Shown: positions 8,940 through 17,155 of the stretch, in pieces | Position numbering within the stretch: the stretch's first letter is position 1 | Layout of the letters: every line of letters starts with the position of its first letter | Assembly: GCA_035344155.1 (NCBI GenBank) | Contig: DAORAL010000005.1 | Location: forward strand, 104,236-168,235 | Source of the DNA: UBA1845 sp002338715 | GTDB lineage: Bacteria > Planctomycetota > Phycisphaerae > UBA1845 | Direction: 5' to 3' | DNA: 64,000 nt | The notes under the pieces: generated by a model | Databases searched by the model: none | What the model was told of the DNA's origin: nothing | Seen by the model: only the letters and a program-made list of their open reading frames with translations | Program-made: the position numbers and the translations under genes

Positions 8940-9273
8940 CATCCAATGTGACTGTATCGGTGCGGGTCTGTGGCGTCTCGATGGTGTCGAATGTTTGGGA
9001 AGACAACATATTCTGGGAAGAGTCGATTTTGGGTGGGTATAATAGGGCACGATGTGGCGCGGGCGATGGGTTGAGGTTCGCGCGGTATGCTTCGGGCACG
9101 GCGCGTGTGATTTACTCACAGCCGATGCGGACATCGGGGTCCGGACTTTACAATCGGACTTAATTATTGGTTGAACGGGTTACGGTTGGCACATATGATC
9201 GCCGTCACTCGTCAGAGAACTTTCGGTTTTCAGCAGCGTCAAGCCGAACCGCCTATTCGACATCCGGAAACGT
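8940..9273. promoter_or_regulatory. intergenic region with a consensus -10 box before the kinase gene
   Basis: TATAAT lies at 9038-9043 on the plus strand with G-rich sequence upstream (GGGTGGG), but no good -35 hexamer was found at 16-18 bases. If used, the kinase transcript would have a leader of about 220 bases. Nothing else was recognised in this 334-base gap. Confidence 0.35.
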
Positions 9274-10515
9274 ATGCCTATGAGCATTGGCGACGACAGC
9301 GATATCATCCGCAAGATAACCGAGCAGAAGCTCTGCACCTCTGAAGAGATCGCCCTTTGCAAAAACCGCAAGGAAGAGCTCGAAGCCGAGGGCAAGAAGG
9401 TTTCGCTGTCGGATGTTCTGGTCTCGTGCGGCTACCTGACCAAGAGCCAGATTGCGCGCCTCTCCAAATTGATGGACGAGGATTCGATGTATCGTCCCGC
9501 GCAGCAGATCCCCGGTTTTCAGATCTTGAAAAAGCTCGGGCAAGGTGCGATGGCCACCGTGTTTCAGGCCAAGCAGCTCAGCCTCGATCGCATCGTCGCC
9601 GTGAAAGTGTTGCCGCGGCGGATGAGCGAAAACCAGGAATTCGTTGATCGTTTCTATCGCGAAGGTCGGGCGGCTGCCCGTTTGAACCATCCGAACATCG
9701 TGCAGGCCATCGACGTCGGTGAAGCCGGTGGATACCACTACTTCGTGATGGAGTATATCGACGGGTGTACGCTCTACGACAAGATCGTCGAGAACAAACC
9801 GCTCGGTGAACAGGAAGCGCTGGAGACCATTCTTGGCGTCGCCCGAGCGCTCGAACACGCCCACGCCCGTGGATTCATTCACCGCGACGTAAAACCCAAA
9901 AACATCATGATCACCAAGAGCGGTGAAGTGAAACTCGCCGACATGGGTCTCGCCCGCGAAGTCAGCGACTACAAGGTGGCCGAGATGGAAGCCGGCCGCG
10001 CGTACGGCACGCCGTACTACATCAGCCCCGAACAGATTCGCGGTGAAATCAACATCGACTTTCGTGCGGACATCTATTCGCTCGGCGCGACGTTCTATCA
10101 CGTCGTCACCGGGCGCGTTCCGTTTGACGGTTCGACACCGTCAGCCGTCATGCACAAACATCTGAAGGAACCGCTCATTCCACCGGACCATTTGAATACG
10201 AAACTCTCTGCCGGTGTGGCGGAAGTGATCGAATTCATGATGGCCAAGCGCCGCGAAGATCGCTATCCGTCATCGCGTGAACTCATCGTTGATTTTGAAG
10301 CCATCGCCAAAGGTGAAGCGCCGCTGCTCGCCCGCAAGAAGTATGATGCGGGTGTGCTCAAGGACCTGGCTGAGTCGGGCGTGACGGTCTCATCTCCGAC
10401 CGCGAAGGACCTTAATCCCAAGGAGCCGCGCAGCGAAGCGTGGACCTGGTTGGTGGTTGTGTCGGTCGCGCTGATGATCTCAATTCTCATCAACATCATG
10501 CAAGCGGTGAATTAG
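9274..10515 (+). CDS. Hanks-type serine/threonine protein kinase, tail-anchored
   Basis: Residues 82-345 form a protein kinase domain: Gly loop LGQGAMATV (88-96), catalytic Lys 111 in AVKVLPRR, loop HRDVKPKN with Asp 205 and Asn 210, and metal-binding DMG (223-225) in place of DFG. All catalytic residues are present. The N-terminal 75 residues (EEIALCKNRKEELEAEGKK... SDVLVSCGYLTKSQI) are helical and resemble the short regulatory region often found before planctomycete kinases. The last 25 residues form a single membrane segment with almost nothing after it, so the kinase should hang in the cytoplasm from the inner membrane. No sensor domain is outside. A second in-frame ATG lies 6 bases downstream of the chosen start. 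Confidence 0.93.
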   Translation: MPMSIGDDSDIIRKITEQKLCTSEEIALCKNRKEELEAEGKKVSLSDVLVSCGYLTKSQIARLSKLMDEDSMYRPAQQIPGFQILKKLGQGAMATVFQAKQLSLDRIVAVKVLPRRMSENQEFVDRFYREGRAAARLNHPNIVQAIDVGEAGGYHYFVMEYIDGCTLYDKIVENKPLGEQEALETILGVARALEHAHARGFIHRDVKPKNIMITKSGEVKLADMGLAREVSDYKVAEMEAGRAYGTPYYISPEQIRGEINIDFRADIYSLGATFYHVVTGRVPFDGSTPSAVMHKHLKEPLIPPDHLNTKLSAGVAEVIEFMMAKRREDRYPSSRELIVDFEAIAKGEAPLLARKKYDAGVLKDLAESGVTVSSPTAKDLNPKEPRSEAWTWLVVVSVALMISILINIMQAVN

Positions 10516-10661
10516 ACCTCCGCTGACGTGGGTTTAATCGCCGATCTTGCGCACGCCAGGTGATATTCATTGCGTGGCCAACCCTGATTTTTTAGAATCA
10601 AAGCTCGGGCACCCTGCACGCCTTTCGCGTGAACCCTTCTGTTGTCTGCGGATTACAAACG

Positions 10662-11558
10662 ATGAAACGATTCGGCAAATCGGCTTATCCATTTCTCGCT
10701 TTGTGCGTATTGGCGATGACGGCTTGCAACGTGACGACTGTTCCGGGCGACGGTGGCGACAATGGTGGTTCGGATAATGGCGGTTCGGATTCCGGGGGTG
10801 GTGTTGGTTCCGACACGATGTCAACGCTCACGCTGCGGATCACCGGACCGGTCGGCAGCGAACTTGCCCGCGTTTACGGGATCAAAGACTCCGGCCCGCA
10901 GGTGCACGAAGACTTGATCGACCGTGTGCCGCAATCGGATTTCAGTCTGACGCTTCCATTGTTTTCGACCAACGGCGTCATCGAGCAGAGTTGGGCATTT
11001 CCCAACGGAACGCAGATCGCGCTGGTGGCTGTCGAGTCGGAAGGCTTCCTTACTGCAACTCCGCCACCCGAGACGATCGAATCATTTCCGAGTCAGTTCG
11101 TCACGTGGTCGGGCGACGTGACCGGAGACGCGAGCAACAATCCTGCAGCTTTGTACTTCGTGATCAATGAAAATCGGACGATCACGGCGGAGTATAAGGC
11201 GATGAATGCCATGTACATTGAAGCCAGTCAGGGCGGCCCGCACACGAGCATTGCGATCAGCGTGGACGTCGATCGCTACATCCTGGATGACGAAGATATT
11301 CCGATGTCGGGCGCGGGCGCGTCGGATATGCCGACACCGCACGTGTTGTGGGGCTACTACCGTGACGACGCCAAAGTGGCGCTCCAGGTGAGGGACTACG
11401 TCGACGACGATGTCGCAACGTGCAACGGTATGATTGAAGGGCCTTGTTTTGTATTTGAGTCGTGGTCGGGTGATTGCGGCGGCTCGGGCAAGACCTGCGT
11501 CGTGGATTTCTTTGACGAGCATCGCTCGACGGTAAACTTCACGGACATCAACGGCTGA
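10662..11558 (+). CDS. lipoprotein of unknown function
   Basis: The protein has 298 residues. A lipoprotein signal peptide (LALCVLAMTAC, lipobox LAMTAC, acylated Cys near residue 20) is followed by a Gly/Asp/Ser linker (GGDNGGSDNGGSDSGGG). The mature part has beta-strand patterns and several Cys near the C-terminus (CNGMIEGPCFVF; CGGSGKTCVVDF) that could form disulphides. The FVFESWSGDCGG part resembles short Gly/Cys repeat units seen in other exported bacterial proteins, but no family was recognised. It is followed by another lipoprotein with the same kind of linker; the two are probably expressed together. Confidence 0.75.
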   Translation: MKRFGKSAYPFLALCVLAMTACNVTTVPGDGGDNGGSDNGGSDSGGGVGSDTMSTLTLRITGPVGSELARVYGIKDSGPQVHEDLIDRVPQSDFSLTLPLFSTNGVIEQSWAFPNGTQIALVAVESEGFLTATPPPETIESFPSQFVTWSGDVTGDASNNPAALYFVINENRTITAEYKAMNAMYIEASQGGPHTSIAISVDVDRYILDDEDIPMSGAGASDMPTPHVLWGYYRDDAKVALQVRDYVDDDVATCNGMIEGPCFVFESWSGDCGGSGKTCVVDFFDEHRSTVNFTDING

Positions 11559-11670
11559 CCCATCGCCGCGCTGTCTGATCAAATCGCTTGAAACGTTGGC
11601 TGAATCCACGTTCGGTTGGCGAGAAAAAACACACTGAATCGTCGCAACTATGTTAGATGAGGACTTACGA

Positions 11671-13368
11671 ATGATGCTAAATCGCCACGAACGTCACTTG
11701 TTTACATCGATCAGTTGCATCGGATTGATGCTGTTTCTATCGGTCAATCTACCATCATGCACGCCACCACCCGTTGATAACGGTGGCGACAATGGCGGCG
11801 GTGATGGTAGCGACGATTTGGAATTCTCAGCCGAAAATCTCAAGATCGGCGAGTTTCTGACCATTCGCCACAGCAGCATTGTTGAAGGTGAGATTCGTAC
11901 GGTTTCATTTCGGCAGGATGATGGGTTCGTTCAGCAGCACGAAGTCACCCCGCACGCCGACGGTGAATTGTCTATCGCGATGCCGCCATACTACGACCCG
12001 AGCAACGACGCCATCGTCGCAAATCGCTTCGCTATTTCGATCGACGGTGTCGATATTGAACGCGATGTCGATGTCGAAGGCTTGTACGACCTTGAAGGTG
12101 TTGAAACCGGTGCGGTCATTGGCCTGCTAATTGACTCGACGCTCGAAGACATCGATGCCAGTCTCCAGCGTCTCGACGATCAGGGCGATGACTTCGATAC
12201 AACGGCAGAGAACGAAGCGTTTCGCAATGCGCTGCTGGACAACCGGGATTTCTATGAAGGCCTGCGGGCTGAGTGGGATGCGAATCAAACGCTTACGTTT
12301 CCCGTGTCCGGCGGCGACGACATCACCGTGCAAGCCGATCAGGTGCGTGAAGCCGAGCGATACCTGGCCAACATCATCATCGGCGCCCACAGCGAGATTC
12401 AGCGTCGCAACGGCTCCGAGACGGGGCGCATCATCGGCGGCAACTGCATCGGCCAAACCGGTGCCGCGCTGCAATCGTGCCTCGATCAATGCATTCAGGA
12501 CATCAAGGACCAGGCGCTGCGTGCCTCGCAAGTGGCGGGTGTGATACCGACAGCCGTCGGGGCTGGCATCACGCTCTTTGGCTTTCTCGTCGTGTCGTCT
12601 GAAGCGGTCATCATTACCGGTGTGGTCGTGACGGTGGCGGGGATGGCCCACGGTTTTGCGACGGCGTTCGCGTCCAATACGAATACCGACACGTTCGGTC
12701 AGAATGAGGGGGAAGGTTTCAACGCGTCGCGCGAGGCGATCAGCCAACTCGTTCGATATGGCGCCAATGCCGGCAGCGCGCCAGTATCGCTCGCGATCAA
12801 TGCCAAAGACCTGGCCAGCGCGCTCGAAGCGGCGAAGTGCGATAAGGATAATCAGGGCCAGCGCGTTCGCGGCGACGATCCGGAGATACAATTCTGCGAA
12901 GTCGTGCTCGACGACTTCCTGCAAAACGTCAATGTGAACATCACCGGTCTTGGCGCGGGCAGTGCGTCGTCGCGATTCTCTGCCGACTTCCCGGTGGGGG
13001 CTGCCCTCGACGCCAACAGCTTCACCAGTTGGTTCTCAAACGGCGGAACCGAACAAGACAACACGGAAGTCTTCACCTGGCAGTTGGTCGATTCCACCGA
13101 GTACATCATCTCGCGGGTGGAAGTCGACCCCGAACAGTTCGAAGGCGGCGGCAAGTTCGGATTCGCAGCCGGCACCTTACAGATCCTAAACGCCAACGAC
13201 GGCGTGGTTTACTCGCAAGACTATGGATTCGCCGGAAGCAGGGTCGTCATCGACCAGGCCATCCCCGAAGGCGTTCAGGGACGAACCGTGCAGTTGATCC
13301 TGGTCGGTCACCAGGACAAATCCTGCGGCGGATTCGCCGAACTAAGGGTCTTCGGCCGCCAACCATAA
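11671..13368 (+). CDS. lipoprotein with a C-terminal jelly-roll-like domain
   Basis: The signal peptide ends in a lipobox-like LPSC followed by a linker (NGGDNGGGDGSDD) very like that of the preceding gene. The middle part (about 110-270) is helical; an Ala/Gly-rich hydrophobic stretch (residues about 290-340: VAGVIPTAVGAGITLFGFLVV... ITGVVVTVAGMAHGFA) could insert in a membrane. The last 150 residues (ASSRFSADFPVGAALDANSFTSWFSNGG... ISRVEVDPEQFEGGGKFGF... GGFAELRVFG) resemble a discoidin/F5-8C type carbohydrate-binding fold. The start at 11671 was preferred over 11650 because GAGG lies 8 bases upstream. Length is 565 residues; the role is unknown. Confidence 0.75.
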   Translation: MMLNRHERHLFTSISCIGLMLFLSVNLPSCTPPPVDNGGDNGGGDGSDDLEFSAENLKIGEFLTIRHSSIVEGEIRTVSFRQDDGFVQQHEVTPHADGELSIAMPPYYDPSNDAIVANRFAISIDGVDIERDVDVEGLYDLEGVETGAVIGLLIDSTLEDIDASLQRLDDQGDDFDTTAENEAFRNALLDNRDFYEGLRAEWDANQTLTFPVSGGDDITVQADQVREAERYLANIIIGAHSEIQRRNGSETGRIIGGNCIGQTGAALQSCLDQCIQDIKDQALRASQVAGVIPTAVGAGITLFGFLVVSSEAVIITGVVVTVAGMAHGFATAFASNTNTDTFGQNEGEGFNASREAISQLVRYGANAGSAPVSLAINAKDLASALEAAKCDKDNQGQRVRGDDPEIQFCEVVLDDFLQNVNVNITGLGAGSASSRFSADFPVGAALDANSFTSWFSNGGTEQDNTEVFTWQLVDSTEYIISRVEVDPEQFEGGGKFGFAAGTLQILNANDGVVYSQDYGFAGSRVVIDQAIPEGVQGRTVQLILVGHQDKSCGGFAELRVFGRQP

Positions 13369-13377
13369 GGCAAGCGC

Positions 13378-13442
13378 GTAGGGTGCGGTTCACCGCACCT
13401 GTTGAGGTCGCTGCAGATCCGGTGCGGTAAACCGCACCCTAC
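13378..13442. repeat. palindromic intergenic repeat, family C
   Basis: A 22-base arm beginning GTAGGGTGCGG (13378-13399) is repeated inverted at 13421-13442 with one mismatch and a 21-base loop. It fills the gap between convergent genes and could act as a terminator in both directions. The outer GTAGGGTG is shared with family B. Confidence 0.8.
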
Positions 13443-14284
13443 TAGTGGTAGACAAACAACGGGAAGCGTTCGTTCTTGATCAGGCGGTCGGCGGTGGAGC
13501 CGAAGAATAGGTTCTGGATGATGCCTTTTCGGCCGTATGCGCCGATGACGATGATGCTTGGGTCGAATTCTTCCGCGACTTGTTCGATGACTTCGTCCGG
13601 TTCGCCATCGCGACGGATGACTTGCACATCAAACCCGTAACCTTCGACGTACTTGTGGGCGCGTCCCAGTTGAACGTGATCGTCAGACTTGGACTCTTCA
13701 CCGACGTGCAGCAAAATCAATTCGCCATGATCCGGTCGAGCCGATGCGAGTTGCACGAAGTGACGCATCGCCCGGGCGGAGTGAATGCTGCCGTCGTACG
13801 CGATGATGGCCCGCTTGGGCAGGCTCGCATCTTTGGGGACAGCGAGCACCGGGCACACGCCAACCTGCATCAACCGGCGCAGGGTATCGCCGTGTTCATC
13901 ACTGGTTTCAAAATGAAAATTGGTGCGGATACCGACGACGATCAAATCGGCATAGCGGGATTCGTCGACGATCGCCTGAAACGGTACGCCATGATGGTGG
14001 GCACGTTCGCAGCGAACGTTGGCGGCTTTGCATTCGGCTTCAAACGCTTCGAGCATTTCGTGGGTGCGGTCTTCGGCATCGGAAAGGCGATGCTTGCGCA
14101 GGCTCTTGGCGTAATGGTATGAACCGACACCCGCACCCCGCGCGCTGGCATCGATGCCCGGTTTATCCACGACAGCCACCCCAACCAACACGCCGTCAAA
14201 CGCCTGGGCAGCGATGCAGGCGACGCGCACGGCGCTTTGGCTGTATTCCGTTCCGTCGAGTCCAACGACAATGCGTCTAGACAT
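13442..14284 (-). CDS. universal stress protein, two Usp domains
   Basis: Two UspA domains are arranged in tandem: residues about 2-145 (RRIVVGLDGTEYSQSAVRVA... VCPVLAVP) and 148-280 (PKRAIIAYDGSIHSARAMRHF... GAYGRKGIIQNLFFGSTADRLI). The second has an ATP-type Gly loop; the first is less complete (GIRTNFHFETSDEHGDTLRRL). Such proteins respond to starvation or stress; nucleotide binding is inferred for the second domain only. The start at 14284 has GGGAG 8 bases upstream; a longer reading from 14302 was rejected. The stop codon abuts the palindromic repeat. It seems to be a single gene. Confidence 0.92.
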   Translation of the reverse strand: MSRRIVVGLDGTEYSQSAVRVACIAAQAFDGVLVGVAVVDKPGIDASARGAGVGSYHYAKSLRKHRLSDAEDRTHEMLEAFEAECKAANVRCERAHHHGVPFQAIVDESRYADLIVVGIRTNFHFETSDEHGDTLRRLMQVGVCPVLAVPKDASLPKRAIIAYDGSIHSARAMRHFVQLASARPDHGELILLHVGEESKSDDHVQLGRAHKYVEGYGFDVQVIRRDGEPDEVIEQVAEEFDPSIIVIGAYGRKGIIQNLFFGSTADRLIKNERFPLFVYH

Positions 14285-14339
14285 GAGAGTTGCTCCCGGC
14301 ACAGATGTTGATCACCCGGCCAACAAACCGCCGGGCGGG

Positions 14340-14954
14340 TTATGGTTGAAGACATGTCGACAGGCTAAATGCCAGATTCGCACATTCCTGCGTCCATTGA
14401 ATTGTACAACACGAAATGTCGAACAGGCAGACATCGTCGCAGCACTGCTGATTGTTGCACCCGGGGCTGGAATTCGCAATGTTGCAAGCCCCGCGGCCAC
14501 ACCCTTCAAGCGGAACGCACACATTGTTGCTCGTGTCGCAGGCGAATTGATCCGGGCAGTTGACGTCGCTGTTACACGGGACGCCGGTGACGATTTCATC
14601 GCACACGTCGTTGGCTTCGTCGCAGTTTTCGGTCTGGGCGTCGCACGGTGATGAGCCGTCCTGGCACTTGTCATTCAGGCAGCGTTCTTCGCCGTTGCAG
14701 AACAGCCCGTCATCGCAATCGGAATCGACGTTGCAGTCTTCGGCGTCGGGCGAGGGGCTGGGCGTTGGTGAACTCGAAGGCGTCGGCGTCCGGTCGGAAC
14801 CGCGGACGCCACCCGAAGGTGACGGCGAATTCAAACCAGGAATCGACGTGATGTTGCACCCGGTATAGATGACAACAATTGTTCCAGCAATACAACTGAG
14901 CGCGAGAAGTGCGGCCAGCAGTTGACGTTCTCTTTCTTTCGGACTCTTTACCAA
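14340..14954 (-). CDS. Cys-rich exported protein of unknown function
   Basis: The start is a TTG with GGGAGAG just upstream. Residues 12-33 are a signal or anchor segment ending TGC (a weak lipobox). A Pro/Thr/Ser linker (about 45-70) leads to a Cys-rich part with repeats such as CNVDSDCDDGLFCNGEERC and CNSDVNCPDQFACDTSNNVC, and ends with a CC-x(2)-VC...CC-x(3)-W pattern (CCDDVCLFDISCCTIQWTQECA). Similar Cys-rich modules occur in other planctomycete secreted proteins. It lies 36 bases after the methyltransferase gene on the same strand, so the two may share a transcript; a functional link is not evident. Confidence 0.75.
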   Translation of the reverse strand: MVKSPKERERQLLAALLALSCIAGTIVVIYTGCNITSIPGLNSPSPSGGVRGSDRTPTPSSSPTPSPSPDAEDCNVDSDCDDGLFCNGEERCLNDKCQDGSSPCDAQTENCDEANDVCDEIVTGVPCNSDVNCPDQFACDTSNNVCVPLEGCGRGACNIANSSPGCNNQQCCDDVCLFDISCCTIQWTQECANLAFSLSTCLQP

Positions 14955-14990
14955 CGTTTCTCTCCCGGAGGTCTCAAGCCGTTTGCGTCC

Positions 14991-16052
14991 TTAGCAACAA
15001 GCCCCGCCCGATGACGCTTCGCTGCGTATGCCCGTTCCGCAGTCGAATGCACCGAAGTGGGTGTTGCGCGAACCGATGACTTCAAAGTGCCGACCAAAAC
15101 GGGTCCGGCTGACCATCGACGCGCTGTTGCCGCAAACCAGCATCGGTTTTTTGGCGACAAAATCATGGTGGTCGTCCAACGTAAAGTGCGTTGGGCACTC
15201 GGTCATCGTACCCTGATATGTCGCCACTTGCCCATAATCTTCACAGATATCCTCCAAATCGTCTAGTTTGAAGGCTCGAATCGTTTTGGAGAAGAAACGA
15301 ATTGCACCGACAGCGGATTTTATCGCCGGCTCGTGAACGACGGTTTCACGGCTTGCAACGACGCGGAAGTCTGGGCAGCCGAGTTCGTTCAACATTCGCC
15401 GGAAGTCCTCGGTGTACATCGCTCCGCCGAGACATTCGCCACGGAGGATCGGATCGCTGGCAACGCTTTCGGGAATTCTACGGTCCGCAAAAATGTCGGA
15501 GAAGTAAAGTTCGCCGCCGGGGCGTAGGATGCGGAAAATCTCGGAGAAAACGCGGCGTTTGTCGGGCGAAAGGTTGATCACGCAATTCGAAATCACCACA
15601 TCGACCGAGTTGTCTTCGATGCCGATGGTCGCGAGGTCTTCGATGAATCCGTCGAGGAAACGCACGTTGCTGTGTTTGAATCCAAAACGCTTCATCTGGG
15701 CGTCGGTGTACTTGCGGGCGACTTCGATTTGTTCGGTGGTCATGTCCACGCCGATGACCTGTCCGTTTTCGCCGACGAGCTTTGATGCGATAAACACGTC
15801 GCGACCCGTTCCGCAACCAAGGTCGAGCACGGTGCAGCCGTCAAGGTCCTGCGGGATCGGCGAACCGCAACCGTAGAATCGGTTGATGATTTCGGGCTCA
15901 ATGTCTTTGACGATTTCGCGCAGACGGCGGGGCATCGCTTCGGATGGACAGCATGCTGACGTCTTCAAATCATCTTTGGATTGAAGGACCTCGCCATAGT
16001 ACTTTTTGACGTCGTTGTGGGCGATGGTGTCAGTAAGTGGCACATTCGGCAT
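14991..16052 (-). CDS. arsM: arsenite S-adenosylmethionine methyltransferase (ArsM type)
   Basis: The 353-residue protein has the SAM motif DLGCGTG (77-83), VISNCVINLSPDK (about 153-165), RPGGELYFSD and GECLGGAMY, matching the ArsM family. The Cys that bind As(III) are present: C34/C35 in TSACC, C157 and C207. The enzyme methylates arsenite stepwise to volatile or less toxic forms. The C-terminal part (PTHFTLDDHHDFVAKKP... CGNSASMVSRTRF...) is the usual second domain and ends GGACC. A longer reading to 16184 runs into a palindromic repeat; the ATG at 16052 has AAAGGAAG upstream. No arsR, arsB or arsC is nearby. Confidence 0.9.
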   Translation of the reverse strand: MPNVPLTDTIAHNDVKKYYGEVLQSKDDLKTSACCPSEAMPRRLREIVKDIEPEIINRFYGCGSPIPQDLDGCTVLDLGCGTGRDVFIASKLVGENGQVIGVDMTTEQIEVARKYTDAQMKRFGFKHSNVRFLDGFIEDLATIGIEDNSVDVVISNCVINLSPDKRRVFSEIFRILRPGGELYFSDIFADRRIPESVASDPILRGECLGGAMYTEDFRRMLNELGCPDFRVVASRETVVHEPAIKSAVGAIRFFSKTIRAFKLDDLEDICEDYGQVATYQGTMTECPTHFTLDDHHDFVAKKPMLVCGNSASMVSRTRFGRHFEVIGSRNTHFGAFDCGTGIRSEASSGGACC

Positions 16053-16131
16053 GAATCTTCCTTTCGATCTTGGGTCTGCGTCCATCGCAGCCGAAGCGGA
16101 CTGGGATTGTATGTCAGCGCGATGGCTGGTG

Positions 16132-16196
16132 GTAGGGTGGCCCGTGCCCACCGCCGTTTCGTTGACGAACGACATGGTGGGCACGGCCCACCCTAC
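16132..16196. repeat. palindromic intergenic repeat, family B, copy 1
   Basis: A 21-base arm beginning GTAGGGTGG (16132-16152) is repeated inverted at 16176-16196 with a 23-base loop and one mismatch. The same arms occur at 24736-24799 and, degraded, at 39085-39146. Confidence 0.85.
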
Positions 16197-16281
16197 GTGG
16201 CGGCTGGTGCCCGAATTGCATTTCGCCGACGGACCGATTCATTGCATTGATCTGATTGATCTGACGCCTGATGGTGGGCGC

Positions 16282-16312
16282 AAAAAAAACACTGGCAGTC
16301 AGGCTGCCAGTG
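16282..16312 (-). terminator. rho-independent terminator of the small zinc-finger-like gene
   Basis: On the minus strand CACTGGCAG (16312-16304) pairs perfectly with CTGCCAGTG (16298-16290) around a 5-base loop, then a run of eight T. It lies 35 bases after the stop at 16348. Confidence 0.92.
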
Positions 16313-16347
16313 TCATTCGGTTTTCGATCAATGGCGTGGGAAGTTGC

Positions 16348-16959
16348 CTAGCCGATGCTCTGCTGACTCGTGCGGCGGGCGCTTCCCTTGGCTCCGGGCA
16401 GGGCAGCAGGGACGGACTTGCTCGTGCTGGTGACTTGCTTGGCCGGTCCGCGAGCTTCCATATCTTCCATGAGGTCATTGACCAGCATGCGGAGTTCCTT
16501 GGCCCGCTGGAGCTTGGTCGTGCGGCGACGTCCCACGGTGCTGATGAGCTTGTCGTAGGCGATCATCCGGTCGACGATCGCGAGCAACACGCTGGCGGTC
16601 CGGGTCGAAATCACGCCCAAACGAACTTCGCGATAGACGTTTTCGAGGGCGTTGACGATGCCGTCCGTGGTGGCCAACGTCTTGAGATAGCCATCGGGCA
16701 GGGCGGCGAGTTGCTGCTTGCGGGCCTCGCGCTTGGCAGCCGACGCCGCGCGGATTCGGGCGGCGATCTGAGGATCGTGGAAGTTGCAGTAGTCGGACCC
16801 GTTGGCTTTGCGACAACGGCAGCGACGACCCACCCGCGTCTGGGCGGCACACCGATCGCTTACCCGGAGGCTGCGCGGGCGCGTGCTGATCGCTTTGACC
16901 TTGGTTTGGGCTGGGGTCTTGGTGACGTTGTTACCGGATACGGCTTCCCATAAGAGCAT
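16348..16959 (-). CDS. small basic protein with a Cys/His metal-binding-like motif
   Basis: Of 203 residues, 36-62 show RCAAQTRVGRRCRCRKANG followed by YCNFHDP, that is Cys-x(9)-Cys-x(10)-Cys-x(2)-His, like the short zinc-ribbon-type DUF5763 found in phage and host proteins. The rest is helical and Arg/Lys rich (AAKREARKQQLAAL; REVRLGVISTRTASVLLAIVDRM), ending in a disordered tail. Such composition fits a nucleic-acid-binding protein, but this is inference. The start has GGAG 8 bases upstream and the gene has its own terminator, so it is a single transcription unit. Confidence 0.7.
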   Translation of the reverse strand: MLLWEAVSGNNVTKTPAQTKVKAISTRPRSLRVSDRCAAQTRVGRRCRCRKANGSDYCNFHDPQIAARIRAASAAKREARKQQLAALPDGYLKTLATTDGIVNALENVYREVRLGVISTRTASVLLAIVDRMIAYDKLISTVGRRRTTKLQRAKELRMLVNDLMEDMEARGPAKQVTSTSKSVPAALPGAKGSARRTSQQSIG

Positions 16960-17155
16960 GGTGCGACTCCATTCGCCTCGTTGAAATTGCAGGTGTGCTA
17001 TACCAATACAATACTATGGCCGGCGATGGATTCAAGTCCATTGTTTGTCGAAAGGAATTGTTCGACAACGAATCAATCACTGCCTGCTGATGTTGCCCGC
17101 AGCAATTCACATGCTGTGAGAAGGTTGCGGGTTGGTAACACGTGGTTGTGAAATG

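Noticed and set aside
16052..16184. 132-base N-terminal extension of the arsenite methyltransferase frame
   Set aside because: The extension is the family B palindrome read as protein; the ATG at 16052 has a ribosome binding site.
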